Assembly: GCA_026770585.1 (NCBI GenBank)
Contig: MU646350.1
Location: 66,580 to 76,853 of the forward strand
DNA from: Baffinella frigidus
Taxonomy: Eukaryota; Cryptophyceae; Cryptomonadales; Baffinellaceae
DNA: 10,274 bases
Reading direction: 5' to 3'
The notes below the pieces were generated by a model, which did no database searches, was not told the origin of the DNA, and worked only from the letters and a program-made list of their open reading frames with translations. A program made the translations under genes and the position numbers. This document shows, in pieces, positions 1 to 5,849 of the stretch. How positions within the stretch are numbered: the stretch's first letter is position 1; each line of letters opens with the position of its first letter.

Positions 1-150
1 TCTCAAAGTTCACAAGTCAAAATTCCGGAAAGTTGGTACACATTCCGTGTGAACTGACTTGATTTCCCAGGCCAGCCTTGCACTGTTGCGTGGAACGGTC
101 ACCTCTCGGTCGTGGAAGGTCTTGGCGATTGGTGCGACCATCTTCGAGTT

Positions 151-320
151 CTGCGCACAAGAAACGAAGTTAGCAGAACGATCTCTGCGAACAAGCCACG
201 GGGTTGATTGAAAAGTTCTGCGCACAAAAAACGAAGTTGACTGAAATATTTCTGCGCACGAGACACGAGGTTGACTGAAAGAGGTCTGCGCACAAGAAAA
301 GAGGTTGGCTAAACCGCGCA
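151..320. repeat. 33-34 bp tandem repeat, five degenerate copies
   Basis: Copies start at about 151, 185, 218, 252 and 286, each beginning CTGCGCACAAGAAACGA or a variant and ending near GGTTGACTGAAA. The spacing is 34, 33, 34 and 34 bp, which is not a multiple of three, so the open frame across it on the minus strand is a repeat artefact and not a gene. The last copy runs into CTAAACCGCGCAGGTTTGT, which recurs in reverse orientation at about 5494-5519. No function is evident. Confidence 0.85.
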
Positions 321-379
321 GGTTTGTCACCAGGACGGAAACTGAAACACACGAACATTGCGACAAGTGGAGTTAATGA

Positions 380-659
380 GAGGAATGGAGATGATGAAGC
401 GTGGTAGGTACAGAGGAATGGAGATGATGAAGCGTGGTAGGTCCTTGGTCGGATAGCGAGGGGGCAAACGGATCTTTTTAATGCGGGTACGAATTCAAAA
501 TTTGGTACCAGTCGCGTCCAGTTTGTACTGGCCTTCAGCTCCCATCGGGAGCTGAAGGCAATAAATACCCGATCCATTTGCCCCCTCGCTATCCGAGCAA
601 GGTACAGAGGAATGGAGATGATGAAGCGTGGTAGGTACATGATGAAGCGTGGTAGGTAC
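380..659. repeat. 33-bp tandem repeat, 3.6 copies, split by an insertion
   Basis: The unit GAGGAATGGAGATGATGAAG followed by CGTGGTAGGTACA occurs at 380-412, at 413-442 continuing at 604-606, at 607-639, and as a partial copy at about 639-659. The second unit is cut in two by the inverted-repeat element at 443-599. The intact neighbours therefore show what the empty insertion site looked like. Confidence 0.85.
443..599 (+). mobile_element. 157-bp MITE-like element with AGGT target duplication
   Basis: Arms at about 443-474 and 571-602 are inverted repeats of 32 bp with two mismatches (CCTTGGTCGGATAGCGAGGG at the left end). The element interrupts a 33-bp tandem repeat. Intact repeat units read GTAGGTACAG, whereas here AGGT (439-442) precedes the element and AGGT (600-603) follows it, giving a 4-bp target-site duplication. 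Between the arms lies a perfect 13-bp stem with a 3-nt loop (531-559). On the plus strand the junctions read TAG|GT and AAG|GT, so excision as an intron would restore the repeat unit, although nothing shows this locus is transcribed. There is no coding capacity, so the element must be non-autonomous. Confidence 0.75.
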
Positions 660-878
660 GGGGAAGCTGCCACGCAAGAGCCTACGCCCGTCGATTCGTG
701 CTTCGAATTGTAGAACGGCATGTGTGCTCCACGTCGGCCGCCGCTGTCGAGCCAACTCGGCACATATAAGACAGTCAGGACCGGGATCCCGGTCCTGACT
801 TTTCATTTTAAAAGTCCATTTCCTTGAGCATTCAGGTTAAAGTTTTTAAAATTGTGTCCCGTCCTCGCTCGGTAGCGG
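660..878. other. No gene seen; contains a 26-bp perfect palindrome
   Basis: A moderately GC-rich stretch (about 660-770) has overlapping open frames on the minus strand but no recognisable domain. At 774-799 lies a perfect 26-bp palindrome centred on GGATCC (arm GTCAGGACCGGGA), followed by TTTTCATTTTAAAA. The hairpin plus T-rich tail resembles a terminator only superficially, since a bacterial-type terminator is not expected in this context. Confidence 0.5.
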
Positions 879-1087
879 TACCACCAGCAACCCGCTGCAG
901 CTTATATCCGGATCGGGTACTGTAGTAATTTTCAGCTAAACCGAAGAAATCTCTTCGGTATCTCCCGTCAGCAATTCGAGGTCCCTAGGGTTTCCTACTG
1001 TAGGGTCATAGGAAAGATCGTTTTCCCAATAAAATACCCGAATCCTTGCGAGTACCCGGTATAAGCTGCTACGGGTTGCTGGTGGTA
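879..1087. mobile_element. 209-bp MITE-like inverted-repeat element
   Basis: Inverted arms at 879-906 and 1060-1087 (TACCACCAGCAACCCG at the left) match over 28 bp with two mismatches. The interior has a small hairpin (940-959, ACCGAAGA/TCTTCGGT) and the 14-mer TGTAGTAATTTTCA (921-934), which also occurs in two other inverted-repeat elements in this window. Target duplication is unclear: GGTA occurs near both ends but could be chance. No coding capacity. Confidence 0.7.
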
Positions 1088-1376
1088 GGCTCTAGGAAAG
1101 CTGGCACCTGCTAGCTCTGTCTCAATCTATTTGATCTCAACAAAATGAACCGGCCCTGTTTTCACCGCAAAGTTTGTCTAGGATGGGATTACCCGCCCAG
1201 CCCGTAAACGCAGGGGGGGGGGGGGGGTAGGATGGCTGCGCTGCTACCCGCTAGCGTCGTCAACTTGATAATAGTGAGTCAAGGCGACTGAGGCAGATCA
1301 AGAGCTTGGTGTAAGCGACGACAGTCGTCAGGAACTAATCCGTCAACGTGATACACTCGTATATTATGCATGACAT
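1088..1376. other. No gene recognised; contains a G15 tract
   Basis: This stretch holds a run of 15 G (1213-1227) and short open frames on both strands. Later exons of the minus-strand pseudouridine synthase gene could lie here, because it is 3' of exon D, but I could not recognise any RluA C-terminal motif in it. A minus-strand reading at about 1308-1335 weakly resembles the VVAYAK end of exon D; I regard that as unproven. Confidence 0.4.
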
Positions 1377-1413
1377 ACCATATATTACCATCCATACATG
1401 TGTAATATATGGT
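1377..1413. repeat. AT-rich hairpin
   Basis: Perfect 12-bp inverted repeat (ACCATATATTAC at 1377-1388, GTAATATATGGT at 1402-1413) with a 13-nt loop, inside an AT-rich, TATG-rich stretch of about 90 bp. It lies just 3' (in minus-strand terms) of the tentative fifth exon. Confidence 0.6.
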
Positions 1414-1531
1414 TGTATGTATCTGTGTATATGTAGTGACCGTTTTCGGATCGTTGTTGGTGGCCAAAATATGCGGACACCGCTCCCTGAAGCGGCGAGT
1501 GAATCAAGTGGCGGGATAGAGAGGGTGACAC
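1388..1531 (-). CDS. Tentative exon E of the pseudouridine synthase gene
   Basis: If the inverted-repeat element at 1532-1675 is spliced as an intron, the frame of exon D continues at 1531 with GTG TCA CCC and stays open for 48 codons, to a TAA at 1387-1385. The first roughly 30 codons have normal base composition and encode a stretch starting VSPSLSRHL. The remainder runs into an AT-rich simple region and is probably not coding, so a further donor within 1430-1460 is likely. I do not recognise the conserved K-x-Y motif that usually follows the catalytic motif in RluA enzymes. The exon is therefore proposed from splice geometry and open frame alone. Confidence 0.3.
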
Positions 1532-1678
1532 CTTTATCCGGGGAAACCTATTTTTCTTTCATGTGATTCCAATGAAAATTACTACACGAATGCTTTAATA
1601 TTACTAGTAAGAACGGACTGTGTAGTAATTTTCATTGCCATCAAATGAAAGAAAAATAGGTTTCCCCGGACAAACCTT
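1530..1678 (-). mobile_element. Introner-like inverted-repeat element forming intron D-E
   Basis: The arms (1537-1587 and 1620-1670) are 51-bp inverted repeats with three mismatches around a 32-bp centre containing TTACTAGTAA. The direct repeat ACCTT (1530-1534 and 1674-1678; AAGGT on the minus strand) flanks the element as a 5-bp target duplication. On the minus strand the 5' copy supplies a donor (GCCAAG|GTTTGT) and the 3' copy an acceptor (GATAAAG|GTGTCA). Removing the 144 nt between them restores AAGGT exactly and keeps the frame of exon D. This is how introner transposons create introns. Splicing itself is inferred, because no transcript is available. Confidence 0.55.
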
Positions 1679-1740
1679 GGCATACGCAACGACCCCACTG
1701 GTCCACATGTCGAGGCGATGCAGCACGTACGGCGGCTTGC
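1676..1740 (-). CDS. Exon D: RluA-family pseudouridine synthase, catalytic motif
   Basis: This 65-nt exon encodes the signature of the RluA family (PF00849): HRLDMWTSG followed by VVAYAK. The Asp of HRLD (codon 1711-1709) is the catalytic nucleophile in this family, which isomerises uridine to pseudouridine in rRNA or tRNA. The acceptor reads CCGCAG|GC (exon starts at 1740) and the donor AAG|GTTTGT (exon ends at 1676). The first two bases complete a Gly codon whose first base is the last base of exon C, so the phases agree exactly. The preceding residues KPPYVL fit the short strand that normally leads into HRLD. An identical copy of the 5' part of the exon with its acceptor lies 189 bp upstream. 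Family assignment is strong; exon limits are inferred from splice consensus and phase. Confidence 0.85.
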
Positions 1741-1767
1741 CTGCGGACTCCCTCGTGTTCAGTCTTT

Positions 1768-1884
1768 CTCTGTCTCTCTCGTCTCTCTGTCTCTCTGTCT
1801 CTCTGTCTCTCTGTCTCTCTGTCTCTCTCTCTCTGGTTCTCTCTCTCTCTCTCGCGCGCACTCTCTCTCTCTCTCTCTCTCTCT
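1768..1884. repeat. CT/TCTG microsatellite
   Basis: Plus-strand CT-rich repeat with CTCTGT interruptions and a short CGCGCGC break. On the minus strand it reads as an Arg-Glu dipeptide repeat that stays open between the two copies of exon D sequence. It lies in intron C-D or, if the alternative acceptor is used, inside an extended exon D. Confidence 0.9.
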
Positions 1885-1888
1885 GTCC

Positions 1889-1968
1889 GGTCCACATGTC
1901 GAGGCGATGCAGCACGTACGGCGGCTTGCCTGCGGACTCCCTCGTGTTCAGTCTTTCTCTGTCTCTCT
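1889..1968 (-). repeat. 80-bp duplicate of exon D acceptor and HRLD motif
   Basis: Identical over 80 bp to 1700-1779, offset 189 bp. It contains the exon D acceptor (exon start equivalent at 1929) and the first 41 nt of exon D, through HRLDMWT. It breaks off before the Ser-Gly of the motif, where the microsatellite starts. Because 189 is a multiple of three, the minus-strand frame is open from this copy, through the Arg-Glu repeat, into the true exon D. It may be an unused decoy acceptor or part of an elongated alternative exon. Confidence 0.8.
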
Positions 1969-1974
1969 ATTCTC

Positions 1975-2013
<39 letters not shown>

Positions 2014-2025
2014 GTCTCTCTGAGT
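1960..2025. repeat. TCTG/CTCT microsatellite
   Basis: Tandem TCTG (about eight uninterrupted copies near 1975-2008) flanked by CTCTCT. It joins the 3' end of the 80-bp duplicate to the exon-C-derived minisatellite and lies in intron C-D. Confidence 0.85.
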
Positions 2026-3228
2026 GTTAATGCTTTAGTGTGTTGGGTTAGTGTTTCGGGGGTTGGAGAGGAAGGAGGACCGAGATAGCGGATGAGGCGG
2101 TTCAGGAGGGTTCTGGATAACAGGGTTCCGGATAACAGGGTTAACTTCTCTGCACAGCGCTCTATGGAGGGAGAGGAGGACCGAGATAGTGGATGAGGCT
2201 CCTGGACGGTTCAGGAGGGTTCCGTTGAGCAGGGTGTAGGGGCGAGTGTCAACCGTTAACCGTTAACCGTTGAGCATTGAGTGGTTGAGGACATACTGTG
2301 TCGGGTGTGGAGGGGGAGGAGGACCGAGGTAGTGGACGAGACGGTTGAAGAGGGTGAGTGTGAATGGCTTAGTGTGTCGGGTTAGTGTTTCGGGGGTTGG
2401 AGAGGAAGGAGGACCGAGGTAGTGGATCAGGCGGTTCAGGAGGGTTCCGGATAACAGGGTTCAGTCTTCACTGTTTAGTGTTTAGTGTGTAGGAAGTAGT
2501 GTGTCAGGTTTCGAGCTTTGGGGAGCGATTTGGGGGTATGGAGGGGGAGGAGGAGTACCGAGGTAGTGGATAAGGCGGTTCAGGAGGGTTCCGGATAACA
2601 GGGTTCCGGATAACAGGGTTAACTTCTCTGCACAGCGCTCTATGGAGGGGGAGGAGGACCGAGATAGTGGATGAGGCTCCTGGACGGTTCAGGAGGGTTC
2701 CGTTGAGAAGGGTGTAGGGGCGAGTGTCAACCGTTAACCGTTAACCGTTGAGCATTGAGTGGTTGAGGACATACTGTGTCGGGTGTGGAGGGGGAGGAGG
2801 ACCGAGGTAGTGGACGAGACGGTTGAAGAGGGTGAGTGTGAATGGCTTAGTGTGTCGGGTTAGTGTTTCGGGGGTTGGAGAGGAAGGAGGACCGAGGTAG
2901 TGGATCAGGCGGTTCAGGAGGGTTCCGGATAACAGGGTTCAGTCTTCACTGTTTAGTGTTTAGTGTGTAGGAAGTAGTGTGTCAGGTTTCGAGCTTTGGG
3001 GAGCGATTTGGGGGTATGGAGGGGGAGGAGGAGTACCGAGGTAGTGGATAAGGCGGTTCAGGAGGGTTCCGGATAACAGGGTTCAGTCTTCACTGTTTAG
3101 TGTTTAGTGTGTAGGAAGTAGTGTATAGGGTGTGGGGGTTCGGTTTAGTGTTTAGTGTGTAGGAAGTAGTGTGTCAGGTTTCGAGCTTTGGGGAGCGATT
3201 TGGGGGTATGGAGGGGGAGGAGGAGGAC
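2022..3228 (-). repeat. Higher-order minisatellite derived from exon C, filling intron C-D
   Basis: The core ACCGAGGTAGTGGAT...CGGTTCAGGAGGGTTCC recurs with ACCGAG at 2079, 2180, 2323, 2413, 2557, 2658, 2801, 2891 and 3035; a tenth occurrence at 3227 belongs to exon C itself. Spacings of 101, 143, 90 and 144 repeat, giving a 478-bp higher-order unit present about twice and nearly identical between copies. On the minus strand the core is the 3' half of exon C (LLNRLIH.LG) plus the start of the following intron, so each monomer carries an exon end and a CTCG|GT donor. Spacers include GGATAACAGGG and CCGTTAAC motifs. Exon C encodes His where the copies encode Tyr (TGGTGG versus TAGTGG or TAGCGG on the plus strand), suggesting that they spread from a diverged copy. 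Confidence 0.85.
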
Positions 3229-3304
3229 CGAGGTGGTGGATGAGGCGGTTCAGGAGGGTTCCGGAGAGGAACCGGTGCGGCGGGTTCATGCACATTCCCG
3301 ACTC
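3229..3304 (-). CDS. Exon C: RluA-family pseudouridine synthase, GTLLN segment
   Basis: This exon encodes 25 residues plus one base. It opens ESGMCMNPP, matching the family segment after the conserved Lys (usually K-P-x-G-[ML]-x-V-x-P), and continues SGTLLNRLIHHL, matching the helix usually written GTL-x-N-x-L-x-x-H-L. The acceptor reads AAATCAG|GAG (start 3304) and the donor CTCG|GTCCTC (end 3229). It enters in phase 0 from exon B and leaves in phase 1 into exon D, where the split Gly codon is completed. Pro is replaced by Glu directly after the Lys, a small deviation. Partial copies of the first half lie upstream (3409-3435 and 3533-3553), and copies of the second half fill the downstream intron. 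This is the only place in the window where both halves are continuous. Confidence 0.78.
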
Positions 3305-3316
3305 CTGATTTCGTGT

Positions 3317-3559
3317 AGACCGACTTGAGTGTAATTCTAAAGCAAAAATGGTTCAGTGTAATTCTAAAGCAAAAAAAGCAAAATGTAAAGCAAAAAATGA
3401 CTGCAATCCGGCGGGTTCATGCACATTCCCGACTCCTGATTTCGTGGAAACCGACTTGAAATAGATACCGAAGTGGTGTAAAGCGACTTTGCGCGTCCCA
3501 GGTGATTCCCTACAAACTCACAACCTAACGAACTTCATGCACATCCCCGACTCCTGAGG
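3317..3559 (-). repeat. Two partial copies of the exon C start, and TAAAGCAAAA repeats
   Basis: The exon C acceptor and first 27 nt recur at 3409-3446 (nearly identical, also preceded on the minus strand by the ACGAAATCAG acceptor) and more briefly at 3533-3559. The third copy has the best acceptor of the set (TTTTTTCCTCAG|GAG), but its frame meets a stop after about 11 codons. Between copies one and two lies a short AT-rich repeat of GTGTAATTCTAAAGCAAAA (3331 and 3355). All of this is in intron B-C. Alternative acceptor use is possible but would not give the GTLLN segment. Confidence 0.7.
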
Positions 3560-3612
3560 AAAAAATTGGTTAAGTTTGTTGGATACCGATAAAATCGCAA
3601 ACTCCAGGGTGA

Positions 3613-3795
3613 TACCACACGAGGCTACCTATGCGAACAGAATAAATTTCGATTGTAAACGTGTGTAGTAATTTTCAGATGAAAAGCAGCGACTTGACAC
3701 AGGTCCGACCGCTCAGCGGGCGGAAACGTGATCATTTGCCCACAAAACTTTAAAAGTCCGTTTTATTCTGTTCGCCTGGGTAGCCTCGTGTGGTA
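3613..3795. mobile_element. MITE family 1, copy 1
   Basis: Inverted arms of about 34 bp at 3613-3646 and 3762-3795 (CCACACGAGGCTAC...GCGAACAGAATAAA) with a 179-bp body between flanking TA dinucleotides (3613-3614, 3794-3795). The same family lies at 4713-4893 in the opposite internal orientation, sharing GGAAACGTGATCATTT and both arms. It carries the 14-mer TGTAGTAATTTTCA at 3664-3677. It is non-coding and sits in intron B-C. Confidence 0.75.
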
Positions 3796-3837
3796 CATAC
3801 GAGGAATCCAGGCGGGCGCGACCGCGCGAGCCAGCGC

Positions 3838-3862
3838 AGAGAGAGAGAGAGAGCGAGAGAGC

Positions 3863-3893
<31 letters not shown>

Positions 3894-3946
3894 CGAGAGA
3901 GAGAGAGAGAGCGAGAGAGAGCGAGAGAGAGAGAGAGAGAGAGAGA
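3838..3946. repeat. GA microsatellite
   Basis: About 109 bp of (GA)n with regular GAGC interruptions. The open frames across it (Leu-Ser or Arg-Glu dipeptides) are artefacts. Intron B-C. Confidence 0.95.
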
Positions 3947-4020
3947 TGCCAGTGTAAAGCAACTACTGTAAAGTAACAACTGACTGCACGGGGCTCTTTT
4001 TGATTTTGATTTGTTTTGAT

Positions 4021-4155
4021 TATCCCCTCGGTGGGCTACGAGGGCTTTTGTGACCCCGGATTCCGGGGTGTTACGTGACCAATTTGCATCAAAAAATCCT
4101 TAAAGTTAATTTTCTTCAGGTAAGTTGACTTTTGATGAAATGTTCGTAGTCCACC
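4021..4155. repeat. 135-bp dispersed direct repeat, copy 1
   Basis: It matches 5609-5745 at roughly 85 percent by eye, from TCGGTGGGCTACGAGG to TGTTCGTAGTCCACC. It includes the near-palindrome ACCCCGGATTCCGGGGT (4053-4069) and the motif TTACGTGACCAATT. It ends 18 bp before the donor end of exon B. Copy 2 is in intron A-B, so sequence next to exon B has been duplicated to both sides of the exon. Minus-strand frames of both copies stay open (FHQK.TYLK.IN.KDF), but indels between them break colinearity. Confidence 0.8.
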
Positions 4156-4173
4156 ATCTGGGTAGGGAAACAC

Positions 4174-4212
4174 CTTGGACACGAAGATCATGCCTTCGTC
4201 CTCGTACAGCAC
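4174..4212 (-). CDS. Exon B: 39-nt micro-exon with the LYEDE motif
   Basis: Thirteen codons encode VLYEDEGMIFVSK, which is the conserved first motif of the RluA catalytic domain (usually [IV]LYED-x-x-[IL]-[IV]-V-x-K), ending in the invariant Lys. The acceptor is GAACAG|GTG (start 4212) and the donor AAG|GTGTTT (end 4174); both junctions are phase 0, matching the end of exon A and the start of exon C. Its upstream flank (CATG..CAG|GTGCTGTA) recurs at about 4290 and 4647 in the preceding intron, cut off after GTGCTGTA, so those copies lack the motif. The polypyrimidine tract is weak, so the exon could begin slightly further upstream, but the phase fit favours this start. Confidence 0.75.
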
Positions 4213-4226
4213 CTGTTCATGGTCAA

Positions 4227-4396
4227 ATCTGAATGAGTCAACTCGGGACGTCGGGGAATCCCGATAGGTCAACTCGGAAAGTCGAGTAATACAGCACCTG
4301 GACATGGTTTTCCCCAAGGTTGGTTCTGAGATTCTTTCCCAGGATACACGCCAACCTGGGAATACACGCCAAATTCTTTCCCAGGATACACGCCAA
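4227..4396. repeat. ATGAGTCAACTCGG minisatellite, exon B boundary copy and 41-bp tandem
   Basis: Two 31-bp monomers (ATGAGTCAACTCGGGACGTC type) occupy 4231-4290; the same monomer recurs at 5164-5212 and 5313-5390. At 4290-4310 the exon B acceptor flank (TACAGCACCTG..CATGGT on the plus strand) reappears, leading into TTCTTTCCCAGGATACACG, which is itself tandemly repeated at 4332-4355 and 4373-4396 (41-bp period). The whole sits in intron A-B, immediately upstream of exon B. Confidence 0.7.
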
Positions 4397-4425
4397 CGCT
4401 GCCCCGCTAGCCGCTTTTCAAACTC

Positions 4426-4648
4426 TAGAGCGTTTGCGGTAATTGTTGTCCGTTTTGGACGTACGGTTTCCCGGTTTTCCGGTTTTGAAAAGGGACTTAT
4501 AGGACGTGACAAGGATTTTAAATAGTACCAGAATTGCGCCTGTTGGTACCATTTAAAATCCTTGTCACGTCCTATAAGTCCCTTTTCAAAACCGGAAAAC
4601 CGGGAAACCGTACGTCCAAAACGGACAGCAATTACCGCAAACGCTCTA
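4426..4648. mobile_element. MITE family 2, copy 1: 105-bp arms, near-perfect hairpin
   Basis: The element folds back almost completely: arms 4426-4530 and 4544-4648 are inverted repeats with only two mismatches that I can count, around a 13-nt loop. The ends read TAGAGCGTTTGCGGTAATTG, and the outermost TA on each side is probably the target duplication, as in Tc1/mariner- or Stowaway-like MITEs. The same ends occur in the element at 7276-7595. The near identity of the arms suggests a recent insertion or arm conversion. It sits in intron A-B at the TA of a GTGCTGTA copy of the exon B start. Confidence 0.85.
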
Positions 4649-4712
4649 CAGCACCTGAACATGGTTTCCCCCAAGGTCAGTTCTGAGATGCTTTCCCAGG
4701 ATACACGCCAAC
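4647..4712. repeat. Second intronic copy of the exon B acceptor flank
   Basis: TACAGCACCTGAACATGGTT followed by CCCCCAAGGT, CTTTCCCAGGATACACGCC and AAC repeats the block at 4290-4355. It is bounded by MITE family 2 on the left and MITE family 1 on the right. On the minus strand it reads TTCAG|GTGCTGTA, a plausible but truncated acceptor copy. Confidence 0.7.
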
Positions 4713-4895
4713 CCACACGAGGCTATCCACGCGAACAGAATAAAAGGACATTATAAAAATTGTGGGGAAATGATCACGTTTCCGTACGGATGTCCGTGCG
4801 GAAACGTGATCAAATGCTGACTTTTGGCGTGTTTCCTGGGCAATAATCCAATAATTAACTGATGCATCTGTTCGCATGGATAGCCTCGTGTGGAC
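4711..4895. mobile_element. MITE family 1, copy 2
   Basis: Ends CCACACGAGG (4713) and CCTCGTGTGG (4893) are flanked by the dinucleotide AC on both sides (4711-4712, 4894-4895). Copy 1 is flanked by TA on both sides, so a 2-bp target duplication without fixed sequence is possible. An internal hairpin (GATCACGTTTCCG at 4772-4784, CGGAAACGTGATC at 4799-4811) is present here, whereas copy 1 has only one arm of it. Non-coding; intron A-B. Confidence 0.75.
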
Positions 4896-5163
4896 AGTCA
4901 GCAACTGGAGCCATCGCCACACGCAATAATGTTTCGTTTGCACCAGGCAACACTTTTAATCTTCGTATACGTTGTATACTTGGTGATATACGACTCTGGG
5001 TAGGTCCCTCGAGATTATCTTCTCTCTCGTGTGACCTTACAGCCAACCAACCCTGAGTCTATCAACGAAGGGAGCCTCTGCCCTACAGTCTGATCCGTGA
5101 CCTGGCGCGGCCTTACTTTCTCTTAATCCTATTAATATATTCTTTTCTCAGAGTTGCGTGATC
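4896..5163. other. Unassigned part of intron A-B
   Basis: Mostly single-copy sequence. A plus-strand frame of about 64 codons (4862-5056) and an overlapping 25-residue hydrophobic frame (4929-5003, ATG to TAG) are open but unrecognised. A plus-strand TATTCTTTTCTCAG (5140-5153) looks like a splice acceptor for a plus-strand gene, but no matching exon follows. I see no supportable gene. Confidence 0.4.
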
Positions 5164-5390
5164 TGAATCAGTCAACTCGGAACGTCGAGCAATCCGAATG
5201 AGAGAGACAAAAGTCGAGGGTGGTTCACTTTTGTTTTGAGACATCTCAAAGGTCCACTTTTGTTTTGAGACGTCTCAAAGCAAAAGTGAACCTCCGTTAC
5301 CAGGAGTAACGGTAGATACCGTCGAGTAATCCCGATGAGTCAACTCGGAACGTTGATTCATCCGAATGAGTCAACTGCGAAAAGTCGGCA
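5164..5390. repeat. ATGAGTCAACTCGG minisatellite split by a hairpin element
   Basis: Monomers of about 30 bp lie at 5164-5212 and 5313-5390 and match those at 4231-4290. The sequence between them contains an inverted repeat (GGTTCACTTTTG at 5222-5233, CAAAAGTGAACC at 5281-5292), which encloses two near-identical 16-bp palindromes of the type TTTGAGACGTCTCAAA and a tandem CACTTTTGTTTTGAGAC. A 7-bp stem CCGTTAC/GTAACGG follows at 5294-5312. Confidence 0.7.
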
Positions 5391-5608
5391 GGGGCAAAGC
5401 GCGACTATCCCGCGCCATGGAGACTCCTGAGACTGTTGACCAATCTGAAGGTTTCCTGGTACCACACCTGCCCAGATCAGGCACCCTCCTGGTACAAAAC
5501 CTGCGCGGTTTAGTCAACTGTCACGGACCTCGTTCGCTCCTCCACTGTTGAGGACTGCCACTGTACCGACGTGGGCTCTTCTTCAGGCTCTTAGACTTTT
5601 GGATCACC
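5391..5608. other. Unassigned part of intron A-B
   Basis: Includes two CCTGGTAC-containing segments (5456 and 5488) and, at 5494-5519, CCTGCGCGGTTTAGTCAAC, the reverse complement of sequence at about 303-326. No gene or further structure is recognised. Confidence 0.4.
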
Positions 5609-5745
5609 TATCCACTCGGTGGGCTACGAGGGGTTCGGCGACCCCGGATTCCGGGGTGTTACGTGACCAATTCGCAGCAGAAAAATCCTTCAAGTTAATC
5701 GTCTTCAGATAAGTTAACTTTTGATGAAAGTGTTCGTAGTCCACC
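5609..5745. repeat. 135-bp dispersed direct repeat, copy 2
   Basis: It matches 4021-4155, including the ACCCCGGATTCCGGGGT near-palindrome (5642-5658). After CCACC the two copies diverge completely. A G15 tract follows at 5773-5787, the same length as the G15 at 1213-1227. Confidence 0.8.
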
Positions 5746-5849
5746 GTGTGGCTCCAGGCGTGAAAGTAAAGAGGGGGGGGGGGGGGGAGAAGTGTTACCT
5801 CGATGCCCCCCGGGTCAGCCTGGAGAGGGACGAGCTTCGAGAGGGCGCG

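Noticed and set aside
10-806. Several minus-strand frames of 64-197 codons
   Set aside because: They cross 33-34 bp tandem repeats and an inserted element, and no domain was recognised.
774-810. Hairpin followed by T-rich sequence as a rho-independent terminator
   Set aside because: The window is eukaryotic in character and no gene ends there.
1308-1335. Minus-strand VVAYTK reading similar to the end of exon D
   Set aside because: Only about 15 of 21 bases match and the flanks do not; too weak to call a duplicate exon.
1604-2030. Long frames on both strands over the CT repeat (Leu-Ser and Arg-Glu dipeptides)
   Set aside because: Produced by the microsatellite. Only the minus-strand frame containing HRLDMWTSG has independent support.
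2131-2145. GGATAACAGGGT in the minisatellite resembles part of the I-SceI homing site
   Set aside because: Only 12 contiguous bases of the 18-bp site match and no endonuclease gene is present; probably coincidence.
2250-2272. CCGTTAACCGTTAACCGTT as Myb-type binding sites
   Set aside because: It is part of a tandem repeat spacer inside an intron, with no regulatory context.
3713-3979. Frames of 70-88 codons over the GA repeat
   Set aside because: Pure dipeptide-repeat artefacts with no flanking coding signal.
4036-4716. 226-codon minus-strand frame as a single gene
   Set aside because: Most of it reads through the MITE at 4426-4648 and tandem repeats. Only its VLYEDEGMIFVSK segment (exon B) is kept.
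4929-5003. 25-residue hydrophobic plus-strand reading frame
   Set aside because: Short, isolated in an intron, with no supporting signal.
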